Under the pieces are notes generated by a model. That model ran no database searches, was not told where the DNA came from, and saw only the letters and a program-made list of their open reading frames with translations. The position numbers and the translations under genes were made by a program. From NCBI RefSeq assembly GCF_016889705.1, contig NZ_CP069526.1, positions 620,001 to 684,000 on the forward strand: a stretch of 64,000 bases of DNA, read 5' to 3'. This DNA comes from Amycolatopsis sp. FDAARGOS 1241. Its GTDB lineage: Bacteria > Actinomycetota > Actinomycetes > Mycobacteriales > Pseudonocardiaceae. Shown here one piece after another: positions 46,501-55,563 of the stretch; within the stretch, counting starts at the first letter, position 1, and the number at the start of each line of letters is the position of its first letter.

Positions 46501-48204
46501 TTGTCCGATTTTGCCGCTCCGCGCCTGGGGAAGGTGCGGCGAACAAGGGTGCCTGTCTTGCGCGAGGATGCCATCTGGACGCCTGTTACTGCTGCTCAGC
46601 AGGGTATCTGGGTGCTGGACCAGATCGACCGGCTGCGCCCGTCGTACCTGCTGCCGACCGTTCTCGAATTCACCGGAGCGGTGCGGCACGAGGTGCTGCG
46701 CGCAGCGGTTGAGCACGTTTTCGGGCGGCATCCGTCGTTGCGCGCGCGTTTTCGCTTGAATCATGCGCTCCGCCAGGTTGAATATTGCACCGAAGGGACC
46801 GTTCCGGAAGTCGGATTAATCGACTTCGAGCGGGACGGATGGCCGAGGAAAGAACTGGGCCGAATGGTCGAAGCCCTTTGCTACTCACCCTTCGACCTGG
46901 CGGCCGAAGCACCCGCGCGCGCGGAAGTGCTCAAAGTGGACGGTGAATGCACGTTGCTCGTGCTCACCGTGCACCACATCGTCTTCGACGGGTGGTCGCG
47001 ACGGTTGGTGGTGGACGAAATCGCGACGGTGTACCGGGCGTGGTGCGCCGGCGTGGAACCCGGGCTGCCGTCGGCGCCGCACCCGGCGGAAGTGCTCCGT
47101 CCGGCGGCTCCGGAAGACGTGGCCGAGCAGGTCGCCGCCGTGGTGGAGCGGTTGCGGGGCGCGCCGACGGAGATCGCGCTGCCCTACGACCACCCACCGG
47201 AGGATCCGGACCTGTCGCTGGTCGGTTCTTCGGCCGAGACGAAGCTCCCGGCCGACGTGACCGAACGCGTGCTCGCCGCGGCGACGGCGGAGGGCGCCAC
47301 CGTGTTCATGGCCGGCGTGGCTCTCCTCGCCGCGACGCTGGCCCGGACCACCGCGCAGCGGGACTTCCTGTTCGCCGTGGTCTGGCCGGGGCGCGACGAC
47401 CCGGAAGCGGCCGGGGTCGTCGGCATGTTCGGCACCACGCTGGTGCTGCGGATGACCCTCGACGAGCGGACGACCTGGCGTGAACTGCTGCGGCAGAGCC
47501 GCGCGGCGAGCACCGCGGCGTTCGTGGACGCGGACGCGCCGCTGCCCGACGTCGCCGCCGAGCTGGCTCCGGGGAGGGACGTCGCCCGCAGCCCGCTCAC
47601 CTCGGTGCTGGTGAACCTCGCCGAAGTGCCGGAAGTGCCGGTCTTCGCGTCCGGGGTCACCGTGCGGTACCGCCCGCTCGAACCGCAGTACAGCAAGTTC
47701 GACCTGGCCCTGTTCGTCCGCCTGTGCGAAGACGCGAGGCTCGAGCTGCTGCTGGACCACCCCGCCCCCCTGTTCCGGCCGGCCACTGTGGCCGGCCTGC
47801 TCACCGCGTTGCGCGCCAGCGCCGCCGCGCTCGCCCGATCCGTGGAGGAAACCGTGCTCGCCGAAGAACCCGACCCCGTCCTCGATCCGACCGATCCGGC
47901 CGCCCGCCGCGCGCTGGTGCGTTCGGTCTGGTGCGAGGTACTCGACACCGACGACGTGGGCGACGACGTGAGCTTCTTCGACGCCGGAGGTGACTCGCTG
48001 CGGCTCGTCATCCTGGTGGAGAAGCTGAGCCAGGTTTCGGGACGCCCGTTGCGCACCACCGATTTGTTCCGCGCCGGCACCGTGCGCGGACAGGCCGAGC
48101 TGATCGCCGCCCCGGCCGGGCCGGCGTCTGCCGGCACGGCGCTCGGCAGCCGAGAGCGCTTGCTCGGCGCGTTGCGCGCGAACTCCGCCGACCACGATTC
48201 CTGA
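46501..48204 (+). CDS. NRPS protein: condensation domain + carrier domain
   Basis: A protein of up to 567 residues. The C domain (about 25-450) begins WTPVTAAQQGIWVLDQID and contains HHIVFDGWS (about 158), intact for catalysis, and later WPGRDDPEAAGVVGMF. The carrier domain ends it: VWCEVLDTDDVGDDVSFFDAGGDSLRL, with the phosphopantetheine Ser near residue 498. There is no adenylation domain, so the carrier must be charged in trans or by the upstream unit. TTG 46501 is the longest start; GTG 46549 and TTG 46558 (behind AAGGG) are as likely. It is followed 34 bases later by a protein that begins with another carrier domain. Confidence 0.9.
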   Translation: MSDFAAPRLGKVRRTRVPVLREDAIWTPVTAAQQGIWVLDQIDRLRPSYLLPTVLEFTGAVRHEVLRAAVEHVFGRHPSLRARFRLNHALRQVEYCTEGTVPEVGLIDFERDGWPRKELGRMVEALCYSPFDLAAEAPARAEVLKVDGECTLLVLTVHHIVFDGWSRRLVVDEIATVYRAWCAGVEPGLPSAPHPAEVLRPAAPEDVAEQVAAVVERLRGAPTEIALPYDHPPEDPDLSLVGSSAETKLPADVTERVLAAATAEGATVFMAGVALLAATLARTTAQRDFLFAVVWPGRDDPEAAGVVGMFGTTLVLRMTLDERTTWRELLRQSRAASTAAFVDADAPLPDVAAELAPGRDVARSPLTSVLVNLAEVPEVPVFASGVTVRYRPLEPQYSKFDLALFVRLCEDARLELLLDHPAPLFRPATVAGLLTALRASAAALARSVEETVLAEEPDPVLDPTDPAARRALVRSVWCEVLDTDDVGDDVSFFDAGGDSLRLVILVEKLSQVSGRPLRTTDLFRAGTVRGQAELIAAPAGPASAGTALGSRERLLGALRANSADHDS

Positions 48205-48238
48205 GCCCGCTCGACGATCTTCCGGGGAGAACCTGAAG

Positions 48239-51200
48239 ATGACCCTGCACGAGTGCGCGGCGGCCGCTTTGGGCGGCGAGGCCGACGCCCGCAGATTTGC
48301 CACCCACAGCTTCATCGAGCTCGGCGGAGATTCGCTGCGGGCGATGCGGTTCGTCGCTCTGGCCCGGGAACGGCTGGGGGTGCGGATCCCGGTGGCCCGG
48401 CTGTTGTCCGGCGCACCACTGGACGAGATCCTCGCCGACGTGCCCACCGCGGTCGAGCCGGCCCCGGAGCCGGCCGCGGCCGCACCCGAGCGGACGGCGG
48501 TTTCCGCCACCCAGCGCGGGATGTGGCTGATCGAACGGTTCACCGGAGGTTCGCCGTACAACCTGGTGTTCGCCTGCGTGGCCGAGCGGGGGGACCTGGC
48601 CGGGGACCACCTCGCCACGGCGGTGCAGGCCACCGTCGACCGCCACGAGAACCTGCGCACCGTCTTCCGGGAGGAGGACGGCGACGTGGTGCGGACGGTC
48701 GTCACGCCCTTCGCAGCGCCGTTCACCCAGTACGTCGACGACGGTGCGGCCGGCGATTTCGACGGGTTCGTCCGGCGGATCGCGACCGAGACCGGGCGAG
48801 CGCCGTTCGACCTGACGGCCGCGCCGGGCGTCCGGTTCGCGTTCGTCGCCGGCGCCGGCCGCGGCGCGCTGATCGTGCAGGCGCACCACATGGTGCTCGA
48901 CGGCTGGTCGGTCGGCCTGCTGCTGAGGGAGATCTTCACCCGGTACGACGCGCTGGTGCGCGGTGCGGCGGATCCGTTCCCCGAGCCGGGGATCGGCGTG
49001 CGGGTGCTGGCCGAGCACCAGGAAGCCACCCGTGGTGAGCGAGACCGGCAGCTGGCGTTCTGGCGGACGGAGCTCGACGGGGTGCCGTCGGTGCTGGAGC
49101 TGCCCGCGGACCGGCAACGCCCGGCCGAACAGGACGCCTCCGGCGCGCGGCTGCCGCTCGACCTCGGCCCGGCGGTGAGCGGCGCGGTCGCGGCGCGGGC
49201 GAGCACGCTCGGGGTAACCCGGTTCGCGGTCCTGCTGGCCGCGTTCGGGCTGACGCTCAGCCGGTGGACCGGCGCCCGGCGGCTGCTGGTCGGGGTCCCG
49301 CTGACGGGGCGCGGGACGTCGGAGCTCGCGAAACTCGTCGCGGTCACGGGGAATCTGGTCCCGGTGCGGGTGGACATCAACGACGACCGGTCGGCCGTCG
49401 AGTACGTGCGCTCGGTGCAGCGGTCGCTGGCCCGCAGCATGGATGCGGGCGACCTGCCGTTCGAGGAGATCGTGGCGGGGCTGGGCATCGAGCGCACGCT
49501 CGGGGCGCATCCGCTGGTCCAGGTGTGTTTCGGCATGCACGACCAGCTGGTCCCGCCGCGGCTGTCCACTTCGGACGCCGAACTGCGCGTGGACGAGCTG
49601 CACGGCGGTGGGGCGCAGTTCGACCTGACGATGCTGATCGGCCGGTCGGAGCCGGCGCTGGCCGGGCACGTCGAATACGCCACCGCGGTCTGGAGCGAGG
49701 CGGAGGCTTCCGGGTTCGCCGCCGATTTCCGCGAAGCCGTCGGACAGCTGGCCGCCGAAGGGGACACGGTGCTGGAGGAGGTCCGCTGCCTGGCACCGGA
49801 ACGACGCGCCCTGCTGATCGCACTTAACGAGACCCGCCGCGAATTCCCACGCGTGACGCTCGACGCGCTGTTCCGGAAGATCGCCGAGCAGCGCCCGGAC
49901 GCGCCGGCGGTGCGCGCGGGTGACACGGAGCTGAACTACGCCGAGCTGGCGCGCGCGGTGCGCCGGCAGGCGGAGCTGTTGCGGGCGGCCGGCGTGGGCC
50001 CCGGCGCCCGGGTGCTGGTGGCACTGGACCGGTCGATCGCCGAGGTGGTCGGGGTACTGGGCATCGTGTCGGTGGGGGCGGCGTACGTCGGCGTCGAGCT
50101 GGACCAGCCGGCCGCGCACACCGACCGGATCCTGGCGACGGCCGCTCCGGCCGCCGCGCTGGTGGAGGCCCGGGCGGCGGAGCGGGTGCGTGGCGTCCCG
50201 ATCGTCGAGGCGTGGCGGGCGGACTGGCCCGAACCGACCGGCGAGCCGGTCTTCCCCGGCGAGGATCCCGGCCGTCCGGCTTACGTGGCGTTCACGTCCG
50301 GGTCGACCGGCGTGCCGAAGGGCGTCGTGGTGCCGCAGCGGGCGGTGCTGCGGCTGGTGCACGAGGCCGGGTACGTCCGGCTCGGCCCGGGCGAACGGAT
50401 GCTGCGGCTTTCCCCGCTGGCCTTCGACGCGTCCACTTTGGAGCTGTGGGGCGCGCTGCTCACCGGCGCGACGCTGGAGGTGTACCCGGCCGGGTTCGCC
50501 GCGCCGCGCGAGCTCGGCGAGTTCCTGCACGAGCGCGCGGTCACCGTGGCCTGGCTGACCGCGGGGCTGTTCCGGCTGGTCGAGGAGTTCGCCGGGGACA
50601 CCCTCGGCAAGCTGCGCCAGCTGCTCACCGGCGGCGACGTGGTGCCACACGACCACGTCGCCCGCCTCCTGAGAAGGCACCCCGGCCTGGTCGTCACCAA
50701 CGGCTACGGCCCGACCGAGAACACCACGTTCACCACCACCTGCAGCGTCCGCGAGCCGGACGAGGTGGCCGGTCCGCTGCCGATCGGCACGCCGCTGCCC
50801 GGCACCCGGGTCTACGTGCTGGACGAGCGGCGCCGGCTCGTGCCGCCTGGTGCCGTCGGCGAGCTGTACACCGGCGGCGAGGGGCTGGCGCTGGGGTACC
50901 TCGGCGACGAGGCGGAGACCGGCCGCCGGTTCGGCCGGTTCTCCCGGGACGTGCCGGAACGGCTCTACCGCACGGGGGACCTGGTCCGCCTCGACAGCCA
51001 GGGGCGGCTGCGCTTCCTCGGCCGCGGAGACGATCAGGTGAAGCTGCGCGGCTACCGGATCGAACTGTCCGCGATCAGCGACGTGCTGGCCGCGCAAGCG
51101 GGTGTGCAGGACGCGGTGGTGGTCGTGGCCGGCGACGACAGTGCCACGAAACGCTTGGTGGCCGGGATCGTGCCGGCCGGGGGCCGGCCGGCGGACACCG

Positions 51201-51595
51201 CTGCGCTGCGAGCGGCGCTGGCGCAGCGCCTGCCGGCGTACATGGTGCCCGCGCTGTGGTCGGTGCTCGAGCGGATTCCGTTGACCGGCAACGGAAAGGT
51301 GGATCGCCGGGCAGTGGCGGCCGGAGCCGGGCCGGCGAGCGCGCCGCCGGCCGAGGCCGACGAGCCGGGGCTGGCCGCGATGATCGCCTTGCTGACCGAA
51401 TCCTTGGACGGAGCTGCGGTGGAGATCGGCGCGGACACGGACTTCTTCACCATCGGCGGCAACTCGATGGGCGCGGTCCGGCTGATCCGCCTGATCCGCG
51501 ACCGGCTCGGCGTCCGCGTGCAGTTGCGAGATTTCCTCCGCACGCCGACCGCGGCCGGACTGCAGCTGCTCGTCCGGAAAGCGAGCGCCGCGTGA
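48239..51595 (+). CDS. NRPS protein T-C-A-T, predicted valine-activating
   Basis: A 1118-residue synthetase. The T domain (Ser32 in LGGDSLRAM) is at the very N-terminus; C domain about 85-510 with HHMVLDG at 216-222; A domain about 540-1035 with FTSGSTGVPKG (A3), FDASTLELWG (A4), NGYGPTENTT (A5), YRTGDLVR (A7) and LTGNGKVDRR (A10); second T with GGNSMGAV (Ser about 1078). The specificity residues aligned to GrsA give D-A-L-W-L-G-G-T-F-K, close to known valine codes (DAFWIGGTFK type). ATG 48239 follows GGGGAGAAC. The end overlaps the PKS gene by 4 bases. Confidence 0.95.
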   Translation: MTLHECAAAALGGEADARRFATHSFIELGGDSLRAMRFVALARERLGVRIPVARLLSGAPLDEILADVPTAVEPAPEPAAAAPERTAVSATQRGMWLIERFTGGSPYNLVFACVAERGDLAGDHLATAVQATVDRHENLRTVFREEDGDVVRTVVTPFAAPFTQYVDDGAAGDFDGFVRRIATETGRAPFDLTAAPGVRFAFVAGAGRGALIVQAHHMVLDGWSVGLLLREIFTRYDALVRGAADPFPEPGIGVRVLAEHQEATRGERDRQLAFWRTELDGVPSVLELPADRQRPAEQDASGARLPLDLGPAVSGAVAARASTLGVTRFAVLLAAFGLTLSRWTGARRLLVGVPLTGRGTSELAKLVAVTGNLVPVRVDINDDRSAVEYVRSVQRSLARSMDAGDLPFEEIVAGLGIERTLGAHPLVQVCFGMHDQLVPPRLSTSDAELRVDELHGGGAQFDLTMLIGRSEPALAGHVEYATAVWSEAEASGFAADFREAVGQLAAEGDTVLEEVRCLAPERRALLIALNETRREFPRVTLDALFRKIAEQRPDAPAVRAGDTELNYAELARAVRRQAELLRAAGVGPGARVLVALDRSIAEVVGVLGIVSVGAAYVGVELDQPAAHTDRILATAAPAAALVEARAAERVRGVPIVEAWRADWPEPTGEPVFPGEDPGRPAYVAFTSGSTGVPKGVVVPQRAVLRLVHEAGYVRLGPGERMLRLSPLAFDASTLELWGALLTGATLEVYPAGFAAPRELGEFLHERAVTVAWLTAGLFRLVEEFAGDTLGKLRQLLTGGDVVPHDHVARLLRRHPGLVVTNGYGPTENTTFTTTCSVREPDEVAGPLPIGTPLPGTRVYVLDERRRLVPPGAVGELYTGGEGLALGYLGDEAETGRRFGRFSRDVPERLYRTGDLVRLDSQGRLRFLGRGDDQVKLRGYRIELSAISDVLAAQAGVQDAVVVVAGDDSATKRLVAGIVPAGGRPADTAALRAALAQRLPAYMVPALWSVLERIPLTGNGKVDRRAVAAGAGPASAPPAEADEPGLAAMIALLTESLDGAAVEIGADTDFFTIGGNSMGAVRLIRLIRDRLGVRVQLRDFLRTPTAAGLQLLVRKASAA

Positions 51596-54500
51596 CGGCC
51601 GTGGCAGTGGTGGGCCTGGCCTGCCGCTATCCCGGCGCCCCGGACGCCGGGCAGTACTGGTCGCTCCTGCGGGCCGGCCGCGAGGGCATCACGCGATTCA
51701 CCGCCGACGGGTTGCGGGCCGCGGGCGCGGACCCCGCTCTGACCCGGCAGCCGGGTTTCGTGCCGGCCAAGGGAGTGCTGCCCGGCGCGGCGGGCTTCGA
51801 CTGGCGGTTCTTCGGCTACAGCCGCGCCGAAGCCGCGGGAACCGATCCCCAGCACCGGGTTTTCCTCGAGTGCGCCTCTGCCGCGATCGACGACGCCGGG
51901 CTGGATCCCAGCCGGTTCGCCGGCCGGATCGGGGTGTACGGCGGCGCCGAACGGTTCAACCCGCGCGGTGGCGAGCACGCCGGCCCGCTGGCCCGCGTGA
52001 TCGGCGCGGAGAAGGACTTCTTGACCTCGCGCGTCGCGTACAAGCTGGGCCTGCGCGGACCGGCGGTCACCGTGCAGACGGCTTGTTCGACGTCGCTCAC
52101 CGCGGTCCACTTCGCCGTGCGGGCGCTGGCCGGCGGTGAATGCGACGCGGCGCTGGCCGGTGGTGTCGCGGTGTTCCCGCCCGGGGAGTGCGGCTACGTG
52201 TACCAGGAAGGCGGGATCCTTTCGCCGGACGGGCACTGCCGTCCCTTCGACGAACGGGCCGCGGGCACGGTGCCGGGCGAAGGGGTCGGCGTGGTCGTGC
52301 TGAAACGACTGTCCGACGCGCTTGCCGACGGGGACCGGATCGCCGCCGTCATAGCCGGTTCGGCCGTCAACAACGACGGTGGTGACAAGCTCGGTTACAC
52401 CGCACCCGCCGTGGCCGGGCAGAGTGAGGTGGTCCGGCTGGCCTACGAGGTCGCCGGGATCGACCCGGCCGACCTCGACTACGTCGAAGCCCACGGCACC
52501 GCGACCCGGCTCGGCGACCCGGTCGAGCTGGCGGCGCTGACCGACGTCTTCCGGGCGAGCACCGCGGCCCCGGGCAGCTGCGGGCTGGGTGCGGTGAAGA
52601 GCAACCTCGGGCACACCGGCGCGGCCGCCGGCGTGGCCGGGCTGATCAAGACGGTACTCATGCTGGAGCACGGTGAGCTCGTCCCGACCGTCCACTTCGG
52701 CCGGCCGAACCCGTTGCTGGACCTGGCTTCCTCGCCGTTCCACGTGGTCACCGAGGCTGGGCCGTGGCCGGCTCGAGGGGTGCGGCTCGCGGCCGTGAGC
52801 GCGTTCGGCGTCGGCGGCACGAACGCCCACGTCGTGCTGCAGGAACCGCCCCGGCGGACGCTGCCCGCGCCGTCACGGCGGCCGCGGCTGCTGGCGCTGT
52901 CCGCCGCGACGCCGGACGCGCTCGCCGGGCTGCGCGCGGAGCTGGCCGGGCACCTGGGCGGCGCCGCGGAGCCACCGGCCTTTCCCGCGGTCGCGCGGAC
53001 CCTGGCCACCCGGCGGATGTACCGGCACCGTACGGCCGTCGTCGCGGATGACCTCGACGCCGCCGTGGCCCGCCTGGGCGAAGCGCAGGCGCCGGTGTCC
53101 GACGAACCGGCGAAGGTGGCTTTCCTCTTCCCCGGCCAGGGTGTGCTCCGCGGTCCCGCGGGACGGGCCGCGTACCGCCTGCTGCCGGAGTTCCGGTCCG
53201 CGTTCGAAGAGTTCCGCGCCGCCGTCCTCGGCGCGGACGGGCCGGAACTCGGTCCGGTGGTGGGGGACGGGACGGCCGGCGAGCCGTGGTTCGCCGACAC
53301 CGTGCACCAGCAGCTCGGCCTCGTCTCGCTCGCCGTGGCGCTCGGCGCGCAGCTGCGGGACTGGGGACTTCGGCCGGCGGCGTTGTTCGGCAACAGCGTC
53401 GGGGAGTACGCCGCCGCCGTGCTCGCCGGAGTCTGGACGCCGGCCGAGGCGGCCCGGCTCGTGCTGGCCCGCGGTCGGGCGATGGCGGCCACCGAACCCG
53501 GCCGGATGGCGTCGGTGCGCGCCGAACCGGACGAACTCGCCGAGCGGCTGTCCGGTCACCCCGGGGTCGTCATGGCGATCACCGCGCCCGGTGCCACCGT
53601 GCTGTCCGGCCCGGAGTCCGTTATGGACGGTCTGCTGGCCGGCTCCACGCTGTCCGGTCTGGCCGTGCGCGAACTGGCGAACCGTCGGGCCTTCCACTCG
53701 GCCTCGATGGTCCCGGCGGCGGCGCAGCTGCGGCCGGCGCTCGCCGCGATCCCGGCTCGCGTGCCCCGGATCCCCATGATCGCCGACGAGACCGGCGGCT
53801 GGGCCGATCCGGAGCACGTCCGCCGGCCGGACTACTGGCTGGGTCAGCTGTGCCGGCCCGTCCGGCTCGGCGACGGCGCGGCCACCCTCCTGGCGAGCTC
53901 CTGCGACGCGGTGCTGGAACTGGGCCCGGGCAGCTCGATGATCGCGACCCTGCGCCGGCATCCGGCGTGGCGGCCGGGGATCGCGGCGGTACCGCTGCTC
54001 GGGCGCGCCGAGGACGACGCCGAACGCGCGTTGCTGCAGGCGCTCGGCGCACTGTGGGAACGCGGCGTCGACGCGGTGATCGGCGCGCTCGACGACGGCA
54101 GCGTGCGGGTCGGGCTGCCCGGACATCCTTACGCGGCGGAGGATCCCGAGCTCGTCCGCCCGGCCGCGGTGCGGAGCTCGCCGGTCCGTGCCGAGGCGCC
54201 GCGCGCCGAGCTGAGCGGCGGCAGCGTGTGGGTCGGGCATCCTGACACGGCGGATCCCAGGCTCGACGGCCCGGCCGCGGCCGGGAGCGCGCCAGTGCAG
54301 CCGGTGTCGGCCGACGCATCCGACGCTCTGGACGGCGGCAGCGTGTGGGTCGGGCATCCTCACGCGGCGCAGAATCCAGAGCTTGTCCGCCCGGCCGCGC
54401 TGTGGAGCGCGCCGGTCCATGCCGAGGCGCCGCGCGCCGAGCTGGACGGCGGTAACGTGCCGGTCGGGCACCCTTACCCGGCGGAGAATCCTGAGCTCGT

Positions 54501-55563
54501 CCGTCCGACCGCGGTGCCGGGCGCCGAGCTGGACGGCGGCAGCGTGCCAGTCGGGCATCCCTACGCGGCGCAGAATCCCAACCGCGAACGCACCCTCACG
54601 GTAGGGAGCGCGCCGGTCCCGGCCGAGGCACCCGGCGCCGAGCTGGCCCGGCTGTGGTGCGCCACCCTCGGCGTCGCGTCGGCGGCCGAGTCCGACGACT
54701 TCTTCGCGCTGGGCGGGGAATCGCTGCTGGCACTGGACCTGTGCGGGGCGGTCAGCCGCACCGGACGGCCGGTGTCGGTCGCGGACTTCAGCCGGACGCC
54801 CACGTTCGGCGGCTTGCTGCGGCTGGCCGGACTCGGCGAAGCCGAAGCCGCGGCCGAACCCGCCACGCGCCCGTTGTTCCTCGCCGCGGATTCGACCGGG
54901 ACCGCGCTGCCCTACCGCGCCCTGACCGAGCGGCTGGCCGGGCACCGTCCGGTGCACGGCCTCGACGCGCCGCCGGGCGTCACCGGGATCGAGCGGATCG
55001 CGGCCGCACACGTCGCGCAGCTGCGGCGGGTCCAGCCGGCCGGGCCCTACACCGTCGGCGGCTGGTCGTTCGGCGCTGTGGTCGCGCACGAGATGGCGGT
55101 GCAGCTCGCCGCGGCCGGGGAGCGCGTGGACACCCTGGTCTGCCTCGACGGCAGGCCACCGGACCGGCCGGGGTGGCCGATCGGCGGGGACCCGGGCCAC
55201 CTGGCCGGCACGGTGCGGCTTCAGCTGGCGGTGCTCTGCGGACTGGGGCCGGCGGGTGGTGCGCTGCGCGCCGCGCCCGAGCTGCGCCGGCGCATGGTGC
55301 GGAACCTGACCGCACTGCTGCGCTACCGCCCGCGTCCGGTGCCCGGCCCGGTGCTGCTGCTGACGGCGGCCGCCGGCGGGCCGCCGCCGCGGCGGCTCTA
55401 CCCGCGGGGCGTCTCGATCGTGCCGGTCCCGGGCGATCACTGGTCGATGCTCGCGCCCCCGCACGTCGACGAACTGGCCGCGACCCTGCGCGCGCTCTTG
55501 CCGCCGGCCGAGGAAAACCCGACCCGAGCCCGTCCCACAGAAATGGCAGATGATGTCCGCTGA
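51592..55563 (+). CDS. PKS protein KS-AT-T-TE, malonyl-type
   Basis: A 1323-residue polyketide synthase from GTG 51592. KS: Cys165 in VQTACSTSL, His in EAHGTATRLGDP (about 300) and SNLGHTGAAAG (about 340). AT (about 510-830): LFPGQG, active Ser in GNSVGEYAAA (about 601), and RAFHS, resembling the HAFH motif of malonyl-specific ATs. Next come about 180 residues of repeats (separate entry), a T domain (FFALGGESLLAL, Ser about 1043) and a type I thioesterase (GGWSFGAVVAHE, Ser about 1158; GDHWSM, His about 1281). No KR, DH, ER or MT. Predicted to add C2 to the valyl intermediate and release a beta-keto product. Confidence 0.95.
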   Translation: MTAVAVVGLACRYPGAPDAGQYWSLLRAGREGITRFTADGLRAAGADPALTRQPGFVPAKGVLPGAAGFDWRFFGYSRAEAAGTDPQHRVFLECASAAIDDAGLDPSRFAGRIGVYGGAERFNPRGGEHAGPLARVIGAEKDFLTSRVAYKLGLRGPAVTVQTACSTSLTAVHFAVRALAGGECDAALAGGVAVFPPGECGYVYQEGGILSPDGHCRPFDERAAGTVPGEGVGVVVLKRLSDALADGDRIAAVIAGSAVNNDGGDKLGYTAPAVAGQSEVVRLAYEVAGIDPADLDYVEAHGTATRLGDPVELAALTDVFRASTAAPGSCGLGAVKSNLGHTGAAAGVAGLIKTVLMLEHGELVPTVHFGRPNPLLDLASSPFHVVTEAGPWPARGVRLAAVSAFGVGGTNAHVVLQEPPRRTLPAPSRRPRLLALSAATPDALAGLRAELAGHLGGAAEPPAFPAVARTLATRRMYRHRTAVVADDLDAAVARLGEAQAPVSDEPAKVAFLFPGQGVLRGPAGRAAYRLLPEFRSAFEEFRAAVLGADGPELGPVVGDGTAGEPWFADTVHQQLGLVSLAVALGAQLRDWGLRPAALFGNSVGEYAAAVLAGVWTPAEAARLVLARGRAMAATEPGRMASVRAEPDELAERLSGHPGVVMAITAPGATVLSGPESVMDGLLAGSTLSGLAVRELANRRAFHSASMVPAAAQLRPALAAIPARVPRIPMIADETGGWADPEHVRRPDYWLGQLCRPVRLGDGAATLLASSCDAVLELGPGSSMIATLRRHPAWRPGIAAVPLLGRAEDDAERALLQALGALWERGVDAVIGALDDGSVRVGLPGHPYAAEDPELVRPAAVRSSPVRAEAPRAELSGGSVWVGHPDTADPRLDGPAAAGSAPVQPVSADASDALDGGSVWVGHPHAAQNPELVRPAALWSAPVHAEAPRAELDGGNVPVGHPYPAENPELVRPTAVPGAELDGGSVPVGHPYAAQNPNRERTLTVGSAPVPAEAPGAELARLWCATLGVASAAESDDFFALGGESLLALDLCGAVSRTGRPVSVADFSRTPTFGGLLRLAGLGEAEAAAEPATRPLFLAADSTGTALPYRALTERLAGHRPVHGLDAPPGVTGIERIAAAHVAQLRRVQPAGPYTVGGWSFGAVVAHEMAVQLAAAGERVDTLVCLDGRPPDRPGWPIGGDPGHLAGTVRLQLAVLCGLGPAGGALRAAPELRRRMVRNLTALLRYRPRPVPGPVLLLTAAAGGPPPRRLYPRGVSIVPVPGDHWSMLAPPHVDELAATLRALLPPAEENPTRARPTEMADDVR
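54089..54640 (+). repeat. Five-fold tandem duplication of the post-AT motif
   Basis: Units beginning L-D-[DG]-G-S-V-x-V-G-[..]H-P start at about 54089, 54212, 54329, 54440 and 54530. A typical full unit runs GHPYAAENPELVRPAAVxSA, then PVxAEAPRAE, about 38 codons; the fourth is shortened. The first unit contains the canonical end of the AT domain (VGLPGHPYAAE, compare LPTYPFQ in other PKSs), and later units have lost the LPG. DNA copies are similar, which implies expansion after the module was formed. Confidence 0.85.
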
